This document shows, piece by piece, positions 12,300-26,900 of a DNA stretch of 64,000 nucleotides (position 1 is its first letter; the number at the start of each line of letters is the position of its first letter). The translations under genes and the position numbers were made by a program. The notes under the pieces were generated by a model. That model was not told the DNA's origin. It made no database searches and worked only from the letters and a program-made list of their open reading frames with translations. This stretch comes from Xiphophorus maculatus (taxonomy: Eukaryota; Chordata; Actinopteri; Cyprinodontiformes; Poeciliidae): the NCBI RefSeq assembly GCF_002775205.1, contig NC_036456.1:19861976-19925975 (forward strand), read 5' to 3'.

Positions 12300-14868
12300 T
12301 TTTTTTATTCATTTATTTTTTTTGGCCTCTCAGTTCCCTCAAGGCTCTTTTAGCCCTGCAATCCAGAAAACAAAGTCCATCCTCGAGGTTTCTTTTTTTT
12401 TATATATGTGTATATATATATAAACAAGGCCGACTTAGAGGAGTTTGTCCATGCTGTTCAGATTCCTGCCACTCGTCCTCAAGCAAAAAAAGAAAAAAAA
12501 AAAAAAAGAAAAAACAAAACAAAAAGAAAAAAGACCCCAACACCACTCATTGTCCATATGGCAGAAGCGCACTTGCAAACCCCACCCGCCTCATGTGGGA
12601 ACAAAAACTAAAACAAAAAACTTTTAAAAATTAAAACAAAACTGCACCCACAGTTATCCATGTGGCTTGTAAACAACCAAAGCTCCAGTATGGAATAGAA
12701 AATAAGTCCTTTCTTTTTAATTCTGAGTCACTACGACCAGGATTGTTAGAGGCAGTGTGTTCAACTGTATCCATCCAGAGTTTTTATTTTCCATTTCTTC
12801 TTCTTCTTCTTCCCCACTGTGTAAATGAAAACCTCTTAGAAGCTATTTTTTCTGTTTTGTTTCCATTTTTTGAAATCTTCTGAGGAAAAACAAAATCTGT
12901 TATCAGCACGGGTTTGTAATTTTTTTTGGAATACATTCAATGTTTTAAGAAAAAAAAAAAAAAAAAGTAATACACACTTCACATGGCAAGGAAACAAAAA
13001 AAAAATTAGGGAAACAAAATAAAAAAATTAACACACAACAAAAATAGCAGCCCCAAGTGCTCATTATCTTAGTCCAAATACTTTTTAAACTTTGTATATA
13101 ATGTATATATTCCATATATATTTTTATTAAAAAAAACAACTCGTCATTATCAAATTGCAACAACGAGTAAGTAACACAATATGCTAACATTTCTCGCACC
13201 GTTTCTGTGCAGTCGCACATTAAAAGATGCTGTATTTTTTTTTCCAGAGTCAGAAACTCGACACCTTTCATTCACAAGATCGAGAGCTGACAAAAGGCAA
13301 CGTGATCACACCCCAGGAAAAAAAAATGAACTGGACTAACCTTTCTGATGGATCACCACCCCCAAAAAAACCCCGAACACCCCCACCCACCCCCAAAAGA
13401 CAACTAGAAATATTTACGATATAAACTTACAAACTTTACATACAATGTGCTGAGCACCGACACACATCACATCCGCTCTCGAAAAGAGTTAATGTCTCAA
13501 TGGCCATGCACCCTATATCAAAGTTCTTAGGCACAAATGTGCATTCATACACGTAGAAAAAAAAAAGCACATACAAAATGAGTACCTGTAGTCTTAACTC
13601 ACTTCTATGAACAGTAAATGAACACATCCTCTGAACCACACACACACACTCTCATTCATACTTAGAAAATCTCACTCAGATGCACTCGCGCCAACTCCCC
13701 CCTCATGATCCGCTGCGTCCGCCGGCCCTTTAAGGGCCGCAGAGAGGCAGAGGGAAATAAACCAGCGGTGAGCCATCATGTCATGAGAACAAAGCTAACA
13801 TTTACAAAATGTATGCATCTTTTTTTCTTTTTTTTTTGAATCTATCTGAAGATGAAGAGCTGGTGAGAGAAAGGATGTTTGTGCAGTTTGCCCTCTCTCT
13901 CTGGTTCAGTCACACTCTCGGAACAAACAGATGAAATCCCCCGTTTGGAAAAAAAAAAAAAGAAGGGGGTGTACACACTCACACTCTGAACATGAGGAGA
14001 AATTACTGAACAAAATAAGACAAAAACAAAAATGGCCTCTTTTATGTTTCATACATCTCGGTAAGCAACAGGAAAAAAAAGAACATTGTGCAGACTGGAT
14101 CACACTCGCTCGCACACATTCACAAAAATATTCACTGCTAGAAACTAACCCCATTTGTTGGATTTTTTTGTTGTTTTTTTTTGTCATTTCTTTTTTTAGG
14201 CAAGTGCAAATCTTCAAGTTTTTTATACTCCATTTTTTTTTCAATAGCTTTACTTTTCATATAAATGTAAAAAAAAATGCTCAACAAGAGAAATATCAAC
14301 AGTGTTTGTCTTTTGAGAAAGGATTTGCTTTCTGATACGGTTCAAACTAAAAAAGGTCCCCCTGACTTTTCTAAACCTAACTTCGTCCCGTCGACTCCCC
14401 CCCCCCACCCCTTCCAGTTCAGATGCGCGCCGGCGATGTGTGCGAAAACGCATCGTCGGACGCGCATCGATTTCAAACACAAATGTACACATGAAATTAA
14501 ACAACTAGTCAAATCCCATCTCAATAAAGTGCATTAGTTCAGAATAAGGTGCTTAAAACTTTTGAGTGCCAGAGGAAACCCCCTCCTCACCTCCCCCCGG
14601 CTCACCCCCCCCTCTCCCCTGCTCTAGTGATCAACTGGTGCAGCAGGGAGCCCTGTTTTTCTTTTTTTAAATAACAAGAGCGAGATAAAGGGATTAACCC
14701 TTCACCGTCTCTCATGCTTTGCTCCCTTACCTTCCAGAACCCGACCCAAACCGATTCCCCCCACCCTTCCCTACCCCGGTTCCCCAGCAGTGCACATTCG
14801 TCATCAGGTTTGTCTGATTAAAAGACAGAAAAGGCCTCAGGTAGCTATTGCTGCTGCGCTGCGTCACA
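12300..14868 (-). other. gigyf1: Probable gigyf1 3' UTR
   Basis: The sequence following the gigyf1 stop codon holds no coding frame. It is rich in A- and T-homopolymers, CA repeats and a short CpG-rich patch at 14420-14470. Two overlapping minus-strand AATAAA signals (TTTATT on the plus strand) lie at 12304-12317, which would give a 3' UTR of about 2.5 kb. The cleavage site is inferred, and a longer UTR reaching past 12 kb cannot be excluded. Confidence 0.4.
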
Positions 14869-17800
14869 TCAGTAATCCTCCACCATCTCCATCTCATTCA
14901 TGCTCAGACATTCGCCTGTGTTGTGGAATGAGTACCCTGCAGGAGGGACACACACAACGCAACGCTTAGATCACACAGTTTCTACAAAATGAACGCACAC
15001 CTGACATTTATCGTTCTACATTGCTTAATTTTGACACTTTTTTGCATTGAATTTGGGCATGGACTGATTTTATTACGCATTGGATTCATTTTCTACTCAT
15101 CATAACCAGGAAGTTAAAGTTCAGGCTTCCCTGCTCACTTTAACTGACAAAAATGTCACAATACAATGAGTAAATAATGACATTTGCACACATCACAATA
15201 AAAACAAAACTATGTATCCACAATTCTAAACAGATGTTAACTTAGTAGGTGTAAATTTCATTAAATAAAAACGTCAAGTTTCTGTATGTTCAATTCCTAA
15301 TTATTTCAGTATTTATTTTGCTAATAGCTACATTTTGTAAAAACGTGAGACCTCTAAAAAGGCTTATAACTGCCTATTTTAGTAGCTTAACACCAAATAT
15401 ACACTAAAATGCATTAACACTGAAAATCATCTTGTTTTTACTGCGGAAGCTAACATCCACAGTCTTCCTCATCTCCATCTCACACCCACACCCACTTGTG
15501 TTTTCAGCCAATCAGAGCCAAGGAAAACACATGGTGCTCCTGGATTGGCTGTTTCGCAATAGTGTGTCAAGAAGCAATGGACCTACATGTTTCAAATTCT
15601 CATGTTGCTTAACATAAAAAGTCTGCAAATACTAAACCACAAATGGGCTAATAGGGATCCAGTATAGTCAGAAATAAAAAAAAATAAAATACTTTTTGAT
15701 GAATTTTGACTGAATTGATTAGTTTTTAAAGGAGATGCAATAGTGATGTCACCCATGCACCAAAAAGAACATAAAATGAAATAAAAAAAACCTTCTGACT
15801 TCATGAGGCTAATATGCTTATATATTAACAAAGACAACATGTAGAACCGTTTCTTAGAGTAATCTTCTTTTTATCTGTTGGTTAATTCTCTATGTTTTAA
15901 TCTTTAAAGGCAGTAAAAAATCAACTGGATTTCCTGTGGTAATCATAAAGAACCACAAACCTCTCTAGGCAGATGGAAATATTACACATATTAAGATGCA
16001 AAATCTAGTCCTGTTGCACAGAGAAGGCAGAAGTGAATATAAATAGAAAAAATTGCTGCCCTTTGTGCGACATTTTCAAGCCTCTGTTTACATGTGTTAG
16101 AAAAATATGCTTGGGTTTTGTAACAGGCTGCTGGTCTTTGTGTTAATGCTCCCGGTGTTGCAGGGAGAGAAAACACAAGTGTGTGTGGGTGTGTAAAATA
16201 AACAAATCCCACTTGTGTGCAGCCTTTTGAGCAAGAATCAACTTTGAAATTATTAAATTAGCATACTATCATGTAATTCTTCATTAAAGTGATAGAATTT
16301 TTTTTTCCAACTTTACATTTATGGAAACAAAATGTTTGAGTTTATCTCAAACTGTCACTGCAGCACAATCAAACAAATTTCTCATCCAGTTAAAATTCAG
16401 CCCATGCCCAATTCAGTCTGAATCAAATCAAAGTGGCTGGTGTCGCTTACCTAAGATGCTGGGATCAGAGTGCAGCATCATGGGTGGCTTCTTCTTCATC
16501 TTTCCTCCCTGGTTGTCATAGAGACCAGCTTTGCCCATGTGGTTGGCCTGAAACATGGACTGCAGAGTGCTTGGATTCATTCCTCGCATTGAGTCCTTAA
16601 AGTGAAACAAAAAACAGACGTTACCCACATGACCTCACCTCTTATCAGTTAGAACAACTCATTTGTATCAAATAATATATATATTTATATATATTTCTAA
16701 AAGAACATTTTTGTCTTTCTAATAACCTTCATTTACTGATGTTTCTTTAAAAACTAAAGTATCTGATGTGACCTTTGTGTTTTTGTTTGTTGATGAGCGA
16801 TATCAGTTAAATATGCAGCAGCCTTGAGAAAACTCGGCAATAAAAGATTCCACCAAACCACTGAGTCATTAACATCTATTACTGTGAGCACGTAGAAATA
16901 AAGAAGGCAGGTTTAATTGTATTTACCTGCAGAGGGAAGTTCATGTTCAACCCACCCACTTCTTTTGATAGCTGGAAAACGAACAACCAGAAAGGACATA
17001 AAACATTTAATTACAAGCTTTGATAAATTCAATACAACAACATGATAAATTACTATATCCAAGAAAATAATTAGAATAGATTTTTTAACCTAGACATTAT
17101 CCTTTCATATATCACACCTTCACACCTTTGTGAAAATCATCAATTATCAAAATTAATGCAGAAGATATACATCAACAACATATTTTTACATGCAAGACTG
17201 GATATTATTAAAATATGTGTTCCTCTGTCCAGCTACTAGAAATAAAATCTAATATTTCTACCTCAACAAGCTTATTGTGAAAAAAACAAAACAAAACCAT
17301 GATATCTCCCTTTATTGTGCATCATATTTCTGAAATGCATCGTTTATAAAAGCAGTTCGGGGCCGAGGAGAGGCGTACCTGTTGCTGCTGTCTCTGTTGG
17401 TTGGCTTTCTGTTTGGCACGTCGCTCCAGAAACTGTTTGGCGAACTCTTTGGCTTCCACTGTGTCCCCAAGGTAGGACCGGATGAAATCCAGCACTGCAT
17501 AGGGAGACTCCACCTCCTTCAGGTACGCCACGATGGTGGCGACTGAACAGACACACAAGGTTACCATGGTTACTAGAGGCAGCAGAACCAGTCTATTCTG
17601 CAGTCAAACTGTTTTTGTTTCAGACATTCATAGCCATCAACTCTGACTGTATAAAACAGAGTAGAGTGCCGGATTGTTACACCTCCAAGCTACAGATTGC
17701 AGATGTCTTGATTTCCTCCTATGGATCACATTCACTAATGGAATGATGTTATTGGAGTTTAGACAATAAAATGTTTATTTTCTGATTTATAAAAGGAATT

Positions 17801-20800
17801 GGATTATGTGTTTATTTCCATCTTTTAATGTATTTCCGATTGTCAGAATAATTGAGGAATTAATAGATTACTAAAATAGTCGTTAGTTGCAGCCCTATAT
17901 GTAAAGTTATCACTTTTCTTCAGCTCAGTTTCTTTCAAACTTTTAAATGTTCACATCATTCATTTTTGGCAGATGACTCTACATCCACAAAATGTCAGAG
18001 CCGGGCTAAGAAAATAACCTGAAATGCAAGATTGCAGGGCTGCAATCAATAGCAGCAACAGTGTAGATAATAATGATGTCTTCAATGCGCTGAACTAAAT
18101 TTAGGTTGAACTCTCCCCGCCTCTTGGCAAAGCTTAATGGGTAAAATGGTGGCGTTCCTACCATCCAGAGAGGAAGAGGAGTTGTTGGCAGAGGTGTTGA
18201 GAGCGTGCAGCATCTGTTCACACCAGGTGGTGAAGCCGTCCTGAGGCTTCATGCCCTGCAGCAGCTTCAGCAGCTTCTCCTCGTCCTCCGTTCTCTTACG
18301 ACGCATCATGTACTGGTCGCTATGAGAGAAAACAAAAGGCGCATCATGTACTGATCGCAATGAGAGAAAACAAAAGGATCTGTGATGAAGAAGTGGATGA
18401 GTGGGTTTCATTTGGTGCCGAGTGGACTGTTTAGTGTGGCGTACGTCAGAGAGGGGCTGCTGCGGCTGTTCTTCAGGCCCAGGTTGTTGTTGGTGTTCCC
18501 CCGCAGGCCGGCCTGGTTCTTCACCGCCTCATCCCACATCCCCATGCTGCTGGAGGAGCTGCCGCTTCCTCCCTTTCCCTCCAGACCGCCCCACATGCCC
18601 ACGCCGTCGGCCCACTGCCCACCCATGGAGGAACTCCCCATGGACAGCCCTGGATGCTGCGAGGCGAATATTAAACAAGATGTGTCGGTGTGTGTTCTGT
18701 TTCCAACAACGTCCCACATTCATGCCAAAAAAGGTACTCACTCTCTGCTGCTGCACTCGCTGCTGCTGCTGCTTTAAGATGCGCTCAGCCTCCTGCATCT
18801 CCAGCATGGTCAGAGACTTCCCTGCCTTAGAGAGGCCAGAAGAGGGCGCACTGCTCCACCCTGAGCCCCCCATTGCAGATCCCTGCTGCTGGGGCGACTG
18901 CTGCTGCAGCAGCTTCATGAGCAGTTCCTGCTGCTGACGCTACCAGCAGAAAACACACAAAACATTTTTTTTTTACTGTTTTTAAACAGCAGAACTGCTA
19001 TTTTATTATATAATGTTTTTAAACTGAGAAATAGTTTAATTTAATCAGTGTTACTGCAAGACAAATTCAAGACTTTTAAATATGAACTAAATTTATAATC
19101 TACATAAATGATAAATAAGTTCTCTAAAATGAGAATTTATAAGCTCCAGTAAGTTGATCTGTGTGATTTTTAAAAAAAAATTTACAACTGAGGAATGCGT
19201 CAATGTTGAAGGAATTTTAAAAAGTAGCTTCCATGTAAAGCAAGGCTGTTCAAAGTAGGGACAGGAGGCCATTTGTAACCATTGGACTGATTTTATGTGA
19301 CCCACTGACTACAAAAATTAAATAAATTAGAAAAAAAAGTTTTAAATTAAAATCAAATCTACTAAAAAAATGTTAGATGCAGCAGAAAGTGACCATCCTT
19401 TCTGTTATTCTGTTGTCGTGGCAACTAGTCATTGACTCTAAAGAACACCCTGTTGTAATTGCGGTCTTTAAACTTGGCTAAACACAACAAGTGTTTCCAA
19501 ATGGAGACTGACCTAGATTCTGTTTTTACTGCTGAGAAATTACAAAATATTTTTTCAGTTTTCTTCAATCGAGCCCAAAATAATAAGCAAACTGGTTGCC
19601 TTTCATTTAACACAAAAAAAAAAAATTCTGATTACTTTGTTTTATTAAAATAGTTCTTGCTTAGTTAGTTGCTGAGCTGTAGCTATGTTACATGAGATCA
19701 GACTGTATTTCGCCACCTTTGTTATTTTTAAAGCTGTTCTTTCTCACCTGCTTGCGTCTGTAGAGCTCCTCCTCCTCCCTCCGTTTCTGCTCCTCCTGCT
19801 GCTGCCTCCTCTTCTCCTCCCTCCTCTTGCGCTGCTCCTCCTCCTCGCGCTTCGCCCTGAGTTCGGCGTCTCGCCTCTCCTGGAGCTGACGGGCAAACGT
19901 CAAAATAAAGAGAAACATTTTAACATGTCTGGACAAAAACTATGGCTGGGCGATACGACAACAGCCACTCTCTGTATGTCAACACCAACACAATCACAGC
20001 ACAGTTTGAGTGGAACTGACCTTCTGAAGCTGTTCAAGAGTTGGACCCTGAGTATTAGGATTCATTGTTAAGTCCCAAAGACTGGCTTCACCGCCTGCGT
20101 GGGAATAAAAGCAGTTATGTATATTTTTATCCGATGTTTTGTTTGCATCGTAAAGCAAAGGGTCCCAACTGTACCTGACGACTGTGAAGCTGAGGTATGC
20201 ATGTCCCACAAGGGCCCTGTATCTGGCACTGACATCGACCGGTTCATCGAAGGCATCATACCCTGCTCACTGCACCTGCAACACACAAACAGGTCCATAT
20301 GGCTCAGTAATCGGCAGCATTAAACATGCAATTCAATCAATAAAACTTGATTTATTCCAAAGGGAAACTGAGAGGAAACCTGTTAATGAGCTGGAATAGC
20401 TGCTGCTGCTGGAGCTGCTGATAGAGAGCTGCCGTCGCCAGCTCCTGTTGCTTCTTTAGCCGCTCCTGGTCCAGGTTCCCCTGAAAGATCCAACATGGAA
20501 ACTCAGCTGTCATGACGACGCATCTTCAGCTTCATCACACAAAAAATGAAACAAATGCCACCATAAAAGATCCTACAGTTTAGCATTAGGGTAAGGCTGG
20601 AAGTTTTTTTTTTCTTCACTTTCTTTTCTAAAAAAAGAAATTAATGAAAATATTTTCAAAAAGTGGCTTTTATTCAAATCTTCCCCTCTGGGAGTTGTAT
20701 GGCAGAGTTTTAGGGCCCAACTATGAGAATTTTTGTTTAATTACCAGAATATAGTCATAATATTAGCAGAAAAAAGATGCAATTTGCAAAACATCTTTAA

Positions 20801-23800
20801 ATTTTAAGAAAATTTCGATGAGAAAAAAAACATCTACAGTTATTTATCATCTGACATTTCCAGCTCAGTTTGTGCAGAGCTTTCTTCAAAACAGACTCAT
20901 TTACACAATCAGTTCAAATTACTGTTACTGATAATACCGAATACAAATACTTAATCCTTTAACACATCAGTATTAAACTATTATCAGAAAAACGTATACC
21001 AAACTTCACATGATGAATAACATTCCTCTTTTTAATGTTTTGTACTTTTTTTGTGTTGGTTTTTTTTTTTTTGTCAAAGTGAGACTTAATTCTGGTATAA
21101 TTACAACAATATTCTGATGAGTAAATAAGAAAATAAAGTAAGAAAATAAAACTTATTGCCTGTATTCTGTAGTAGAGCTGATCTGAATTCAAAGTCCAAA
21201 TAAATAGAAGCTGTAAAACGCGCTTGTTAAACAAGATGGCCGGCCTGAGTGTGCTGAAATCACTCTGAACTTTGAAAACCTAAAGAGTGCATTGGTGGGG
21301 GAAAAGATATAGATTTTCCCAGAATTTAATCTTCAAAAATAAAAAAATCAGAGAATCAAAATAATTTTACTGCCCAGCATCAGGATGACTAGCTGCAGTT
21401 AAACACGAAGCTGGTGAGAAAAACGTCCTGCTCTGTTTCTAAGCTGAAGAGGAAAGAAACCCTGCAGTCTGAGGTGGAACCCACCGTCCCAGAGGACCCC
21501 CGGCTGGTCTGCGAGCGCTGCGTTGGCGGGAGCTGCCTCACCAGCAGCGGCGGCGGCGAGGGCCCGGGGGCAAAGGGCACGCGGCCCCACATCTTGATGA
21601 CGTCCCCCAGGGGCTGGAAGCCCTCGTCGCAGCCCCGCTTCACCAGCAGCGTCATGGTGAAGTAGCCGGCCTGGAACCACTCGCACATCTCCACCGTGGT
21701 GAACGGCCCTGCAGAGCAGAGGAAACCCGCAGGTTAAGCTCCGGGTTGGTTAGTAATGTTCACAGGTCGCAGTGATGAAACCATACCCTGGATCTCTCCC
21801 TGCGGGTCTTTGTAGAACCACTTCATGGCGGCTTCGTGAGACAGCGGCAGAGCAGCCGCTGTGTTCCGGCTCTCCTGCTGCTGCAGAGAATGCGTGAAGC
21901 ATTCCTCCTCCATGGACGTGTCCTGCAGCGACGCCACCATCTTCTCTGCCTCCTGCACAAAGGTCAGAACATGGCCAGTACTTAATATTCGCTTCCACCG
22001 GGCAACCCTCAAACCAATCTTCCAGACCTTTCTATTTCCAACAGCTCTGTGTAATTAGGTACAAAAATCACTCTTTATGAAAATGGCATATACTACTGCT
22101 GAAATGTTGCAGCTTTTTAACCTGCTTTTAATATTCTAGCTGAATAGAGGAAATCTTTTATAACAAACCACTTTTAGACTTTATGAGGCAGCAGTAATCT
22201 CAGGAGGATGATTGCTGCCCACCGAAGTATTGTCCAGAACAAACTAAAAGAAAATAATCTAAGATTGCTTCATGGTGGTTAAAATTTAAAAGCATAGTAA
22301 AGTCACCTCAAAATTCAAACAACTGTGGAGCTAAAATTAATTTTAAACAAAGTGTATCCATTAAGATATCTTGTTGTCTTGGCAGGGGCGCCGTATAGGG
22401 GGAAATGTTAGGACAATTCCAAAGACTCTTGACTGACAGAAATAGTCAGTCAAGACTATTTCTGACTGAAACAGTCCGAAATAATTTTATTTTTCTTATA
22501 AAAATAGAACAAAAATGGGGGCCCTGTCAATTAGAAAATTAATTGTAGTGTTTTTAAAATAGTTTTATCAGTAAAAGTTAAATGTTACCCAATCATTAAC
22601 AAAACCATAACCAATAACTTTGTCAGTAATTCCACTAACTAAATTAAAACCTTGCGAATTTAAAACAGGTTAATCAACCACAATTCTGACATAAAATCTG
22701 AAGTTGATAAATATCAGGAGCAACATGCTGCACAGAGATGGATTAAATATGACAACATTACTGTGGGATGTAAAGGTGGATGGACATAAGGAGGGCGCGA
22801 GAAAGGAAGTAGGACTCAAGGAAGGAACAGAAAGGAAGTAAAGACAAAGCTTGAGTAGATAAAAATAAATAAATGGAAGGAAACAAACAATGACAAAGAG
22901 AACGGAAGGAAGAAAGGAAATAAGGAAGGATGGACAGAAAAGCAAAGGTGCAAGGAAGAAAGGAACATAAGACAAGGAAGAAGAAAAAAGAAAGAAGGAT
23001 ACAAAGCCAGGGTAGACAAAAATAAAGACATGAGAGGACACAAGGACAAAGGAAGAAAAGAAGGAAGAACAAAAAATTTAAGAAAAACAAAGCCAGGATA
23101 GAAAAGGACAGAAAAAAGGAATGATTAGAGGAACTACATGACAGATCAAGTCAGAAAGAAACAGTCTTGCTTCTTCTTATTTGCATTTTCTATACTTTTT
23201 ACTTTAAATAGATGATCTACACATTTCTAGAAGCTTTGAGACGACTGGGCTCTTAAACCAAAACAGCTTCCAAACAGTCTGGGAATGGAGCCGGGTTGTT
23301 TTCATTTCACTCTTTTTAAACGCATTCCTGACGCTGCCGATGTGTGGGACTGTGTGTTCCTTCTGAAGCTGGAAGCAACAACAAGGACCCTCCTGTTTAC
23401 ACAAACAGCCCGGCTCTCAGTGCCCACAGTCAAACTGCACACACCTGTCAGGCTGGCTGCAACGTCAATGCTGGAAATACTCAAATTATTTATTTTAGTA
23501 TCCAAACCTGTTGCAAGTGTTTCAGGCCTTCATCGTCCTCGGGGTCTCCTCCAGAAGGAGGGAGGAGCGGAGCAGCAGAGGAGGAGGGTGGGGGAGGTAG
23601 GTTGGAGGAGGTGGAGGCATTGCCGATGGCGACGCTGGGGCTGAGCTGGGACTTGGAGCCCCCCACCGAGGCCAGGTCTGACACAGAAAAACAACAAGCA
23701 GTTCAACAATGGCGGCTATTTTTAGCTTGTCTGATGAGCAGCAGAGCCGCCTGCCGGCTCCGGGGCCCATCCAGCAAAAACAATAAACAGTTAGATGACC

Positions 23801-23945
23801 GGGGATAAAAATATACCAAATCCTCGACGACAAAAATATGTTGGACCAGAGACACAAATCAGAACCTGTCCTTTGTTTGGAAACTTAATAAAAACATCTG
23901 GTTTCAGATTAAATTCAAGTAGAAGTTACTTCAGATTAAACAAAC

Positions 23946-23978
<33 letters not shown>

Positions 23979-26900
23979 TAAAAAACATCTAGAAGTTTCT
24001 GTCTTTGGAAACCCACCATCAGCAGAGGCGCTGCCGGCCTTGACAGAGTGGCTGTTGTTCATCTGAGAGTTCTCCATCAACTGACCAGCACTTCCTGGTT
24101 GGAGCTCCAGTGATGGCGGGGCACAGTGGGCTGGGGGGGAGGAGGAGGAAGAGGAGGGTGGTGCTGGCTTCATCTTTTCTTCCCCTGCAGCAGGAAGGAG
24201 GTCTTTAATCTCTAAATGAGCAAAAAGAAAAGAGTTTGAATAAGGATTCCTGTTTTTTTTTTCTCTCTCTGGGTTATGAGGCATTCTGTTTTATTTTTGC
24301 TCACCCTTGTCTTTATCTCCGTCTCCATTGTTCCTCTCTGCATCAAGGAAGCCGTCGTCCTCATCCTCGTCCTCGATGCCCTTAAAGTCCAAATCTTCCT
24401 CCAGGATTGTCTCCTTACCACCCTTCTAATGGAATAAGAGAAAAAAATACTAAGTAGGTCACAAACTTTAACAACAAATCTCAGCCTCACAGATCTAAAT
24501 ATTGGAGACGGCCCAATCAGTGTCTTTAACAAAAACCGTTTTGCAAAATATTCCGACTTCAATACATTAAAATGACAGCATAACAGCGTTAAAGTACACT
24601 AAAATCACTGAACTCACTTCAGAGAACAAACAGCTTTTCAAATGTTACGGTTTTTCTGGACAGAACCAATAAACTCGTGTCTTGGTTCTGCTGCCTTTAT
24701 GATTGGTTAAGGCTAGCATGTTTACTCTTCATGTTGATGCAACTTGTTCATATTTACGTATTTGCAATCTGTGAAAACAGAAAAAGTTGTTTGTTTCAAA
24801 AATTCAAAAGGTTAAATTTAACTCAGGGTGCGACGATAAATTGGTGCAGATTTTCTTAATTTTGGGAGATCAGTGATCAACTGATGCTTAAATGTGAAGC
24901 CGATCTCATCCGCCTCTGCAAAAGTTACTGTCCTCTTTTGCTTTGCTGTGAGAAGGTTTTTACTGACAGTTAACAATAGTCACTCCTCTGTTGCCAACTC
25001 AGAAACTTTAAGAAAAAAAAAAAAAAGATCCACATCAACCAAAATCGGAATTGGCAGGTCAGGATGCAATTGGTGCACCCATAATTTGAACGTCATAAAA
25101 TTTTACGACTTGTGTTTCGGCTGCTCTCTGTCTGGGCACAGCACACGTCACGTGATACGGGAAGGAGGTTAGTGTTGTAAAAAGTAAAAAATGTCAAGGA
25201 GAAAACCCAGATTTATTGGATTAATAAAAAAATGTGCACAGAGTGTTGTAGCTTTGCAAGGAAAATAAAAACAGGCTGAGATTTTTTTAAAACTGGCTTC
25301 GGAAATTGCAGTCGCATGATTCACTAGGGGAACATTTGCACAGCAACAGCACAATCAATCAAAACCTCCTCCTACCAAAAGAATTAGAAATACTTGAGGA
25401 GAGGACCTGTATTATTACAGATCTGAAGTAGGTTTGTTTTAAATGAAGAGACACTTCTATCTGAAGATTTGTCCCTGTAGAAGACTCTCTGAATGAATCA
25501 TGAAATGTCACAAGAAGCTTTTCATTCTCATTTCATAATTTCATCCCGAGTGGGTGGCATTAAAAGCAGCACTGCCGACCTTTACAAATTACCTTGTAAA
25601 GGCCAGCAAAGCATTGATTCAACATCACTGAAAAAAAACTTCCAGGTTTGAAAAACTTGAGTAGTTGAATCAAGAAAGTCTTTTTTCTCCCCCCTACACG
25701 TACCTTTAAGGGCATGAACGCTCCGGAGGAGTCGAACGTCCCCATCTCTCCGTCCTCCTCATCCGTGCACCACTCCGGCAGGCCGTCCCGGTCGTCCTCC
25801 AATCCCTCGCTTCCTGCGCGACGGCGGCCAGCGCCGTGACCCTCCGAGTCCCGGAAGTCGAAATCAAACTTTCTTCGCCGACCTTCACCTGGACCGCTGT
25901 GGTCCCGCCAGCCCGCTGAGCGAGGACCACCATCTGAGAAACCACAAAACTGTACGATTAGTCTGATGCGGTAATAAGAAACGGTAGTTTAGTTCAGAAT
26001 TTAAATCTGAGACGAGTGTCTGAGATGCATTTAGCCTAGAAACGTCTACAGGTGCAGGAGTCAACTTGTCAGTACTAAAGAAGTGCCACTTCCTGAAAAT
26101 GCTGTCATGGCAACGCTCTACATGATGCAAGTAAATGTCTATGACTGTCTGTGGCTGCACAAGCAATTTCCTGCTTAAAACTCCCAACTTTTCCAAAATT
26201 TCATTTTTTAAAATAACTGAACAGAATCTTGCATGTTGACAATCCTTGACTAAACCAGATCTGGAAAATACTTAAATATATACACATTTTTAAAATATAT
26301 ATTTTTCCATCCTGGTACCAAACTGTTTTGGTTGTTCATTTGTATCTGGAAAACACTGACTTTAATTTCAATACTTGAAAACTCCTAAATGTAACGGTTT
26401 TCAACTTGTCCTGTGAAAATCTCTTTACGACCTCTAGGTGTCAGTATAGACTCCTTAATGTGCAGGCCTGCCACGCAGCAAAACAAACAAAAAATATTCA
26501 CTGTAGGCACATCAAGTTAACTTATAAATAAATAAATAAAAGCACTCACAGCGCGTATGTTTAATCAGCCTGCTCTTATCAGTTCTTATTAAAAAAAGAG
26601 TTTAAAATTTTTGTGCATTAGGTGATGATTCTAATAAATATATGCATTAAAATACATAAAAGAGTGCTTACACTTCTTAGGCTTTTGTATCAATTAACTG
26701 TACCAGAAATCAGTTACTATGGCAACACAATAATCTAAAGTTTTTTGGTCAATAAAGCTTCTTTCATTTGTGTCTGAAAGCAAAAACTGCAGTTTAATTT
26801 TTTTTCCCCTCCTAATAAAACGTTGAGGTTTCACTGAATGTCTCCCCACCGTCCCTGCGGGATCCAGACAGCCTCCAGTTGGTTCCCGGCTCGCCCTCGT

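Noticed and set aside
12242-12634. Plus-strand Lys-rich frames
   Set aside because: They arise from A-runs in the presumed gigyf1 3' UTR.
17840-17900. Short block ending AGTCGTTAGTTGCAGCCCT resembling the end of a dispersed fish repeat
   Set aside because: Too short and diverged to place element boundaries, so it was not listed as a feature.
18382-18937. Two long plus-strand frames of 131 and 178 codons opposite gigyf1 exons
   Set aside because: They are shadows of the Gln- and Gly/Ser-rich gigyf1 coding exons on the minus strand.
22670-23090. Overlapping hydrophobic minus-strand frames of 77-123 codons
   Set aside because: They are the same kind of artefact over the polypurine tract at 22780-23140.
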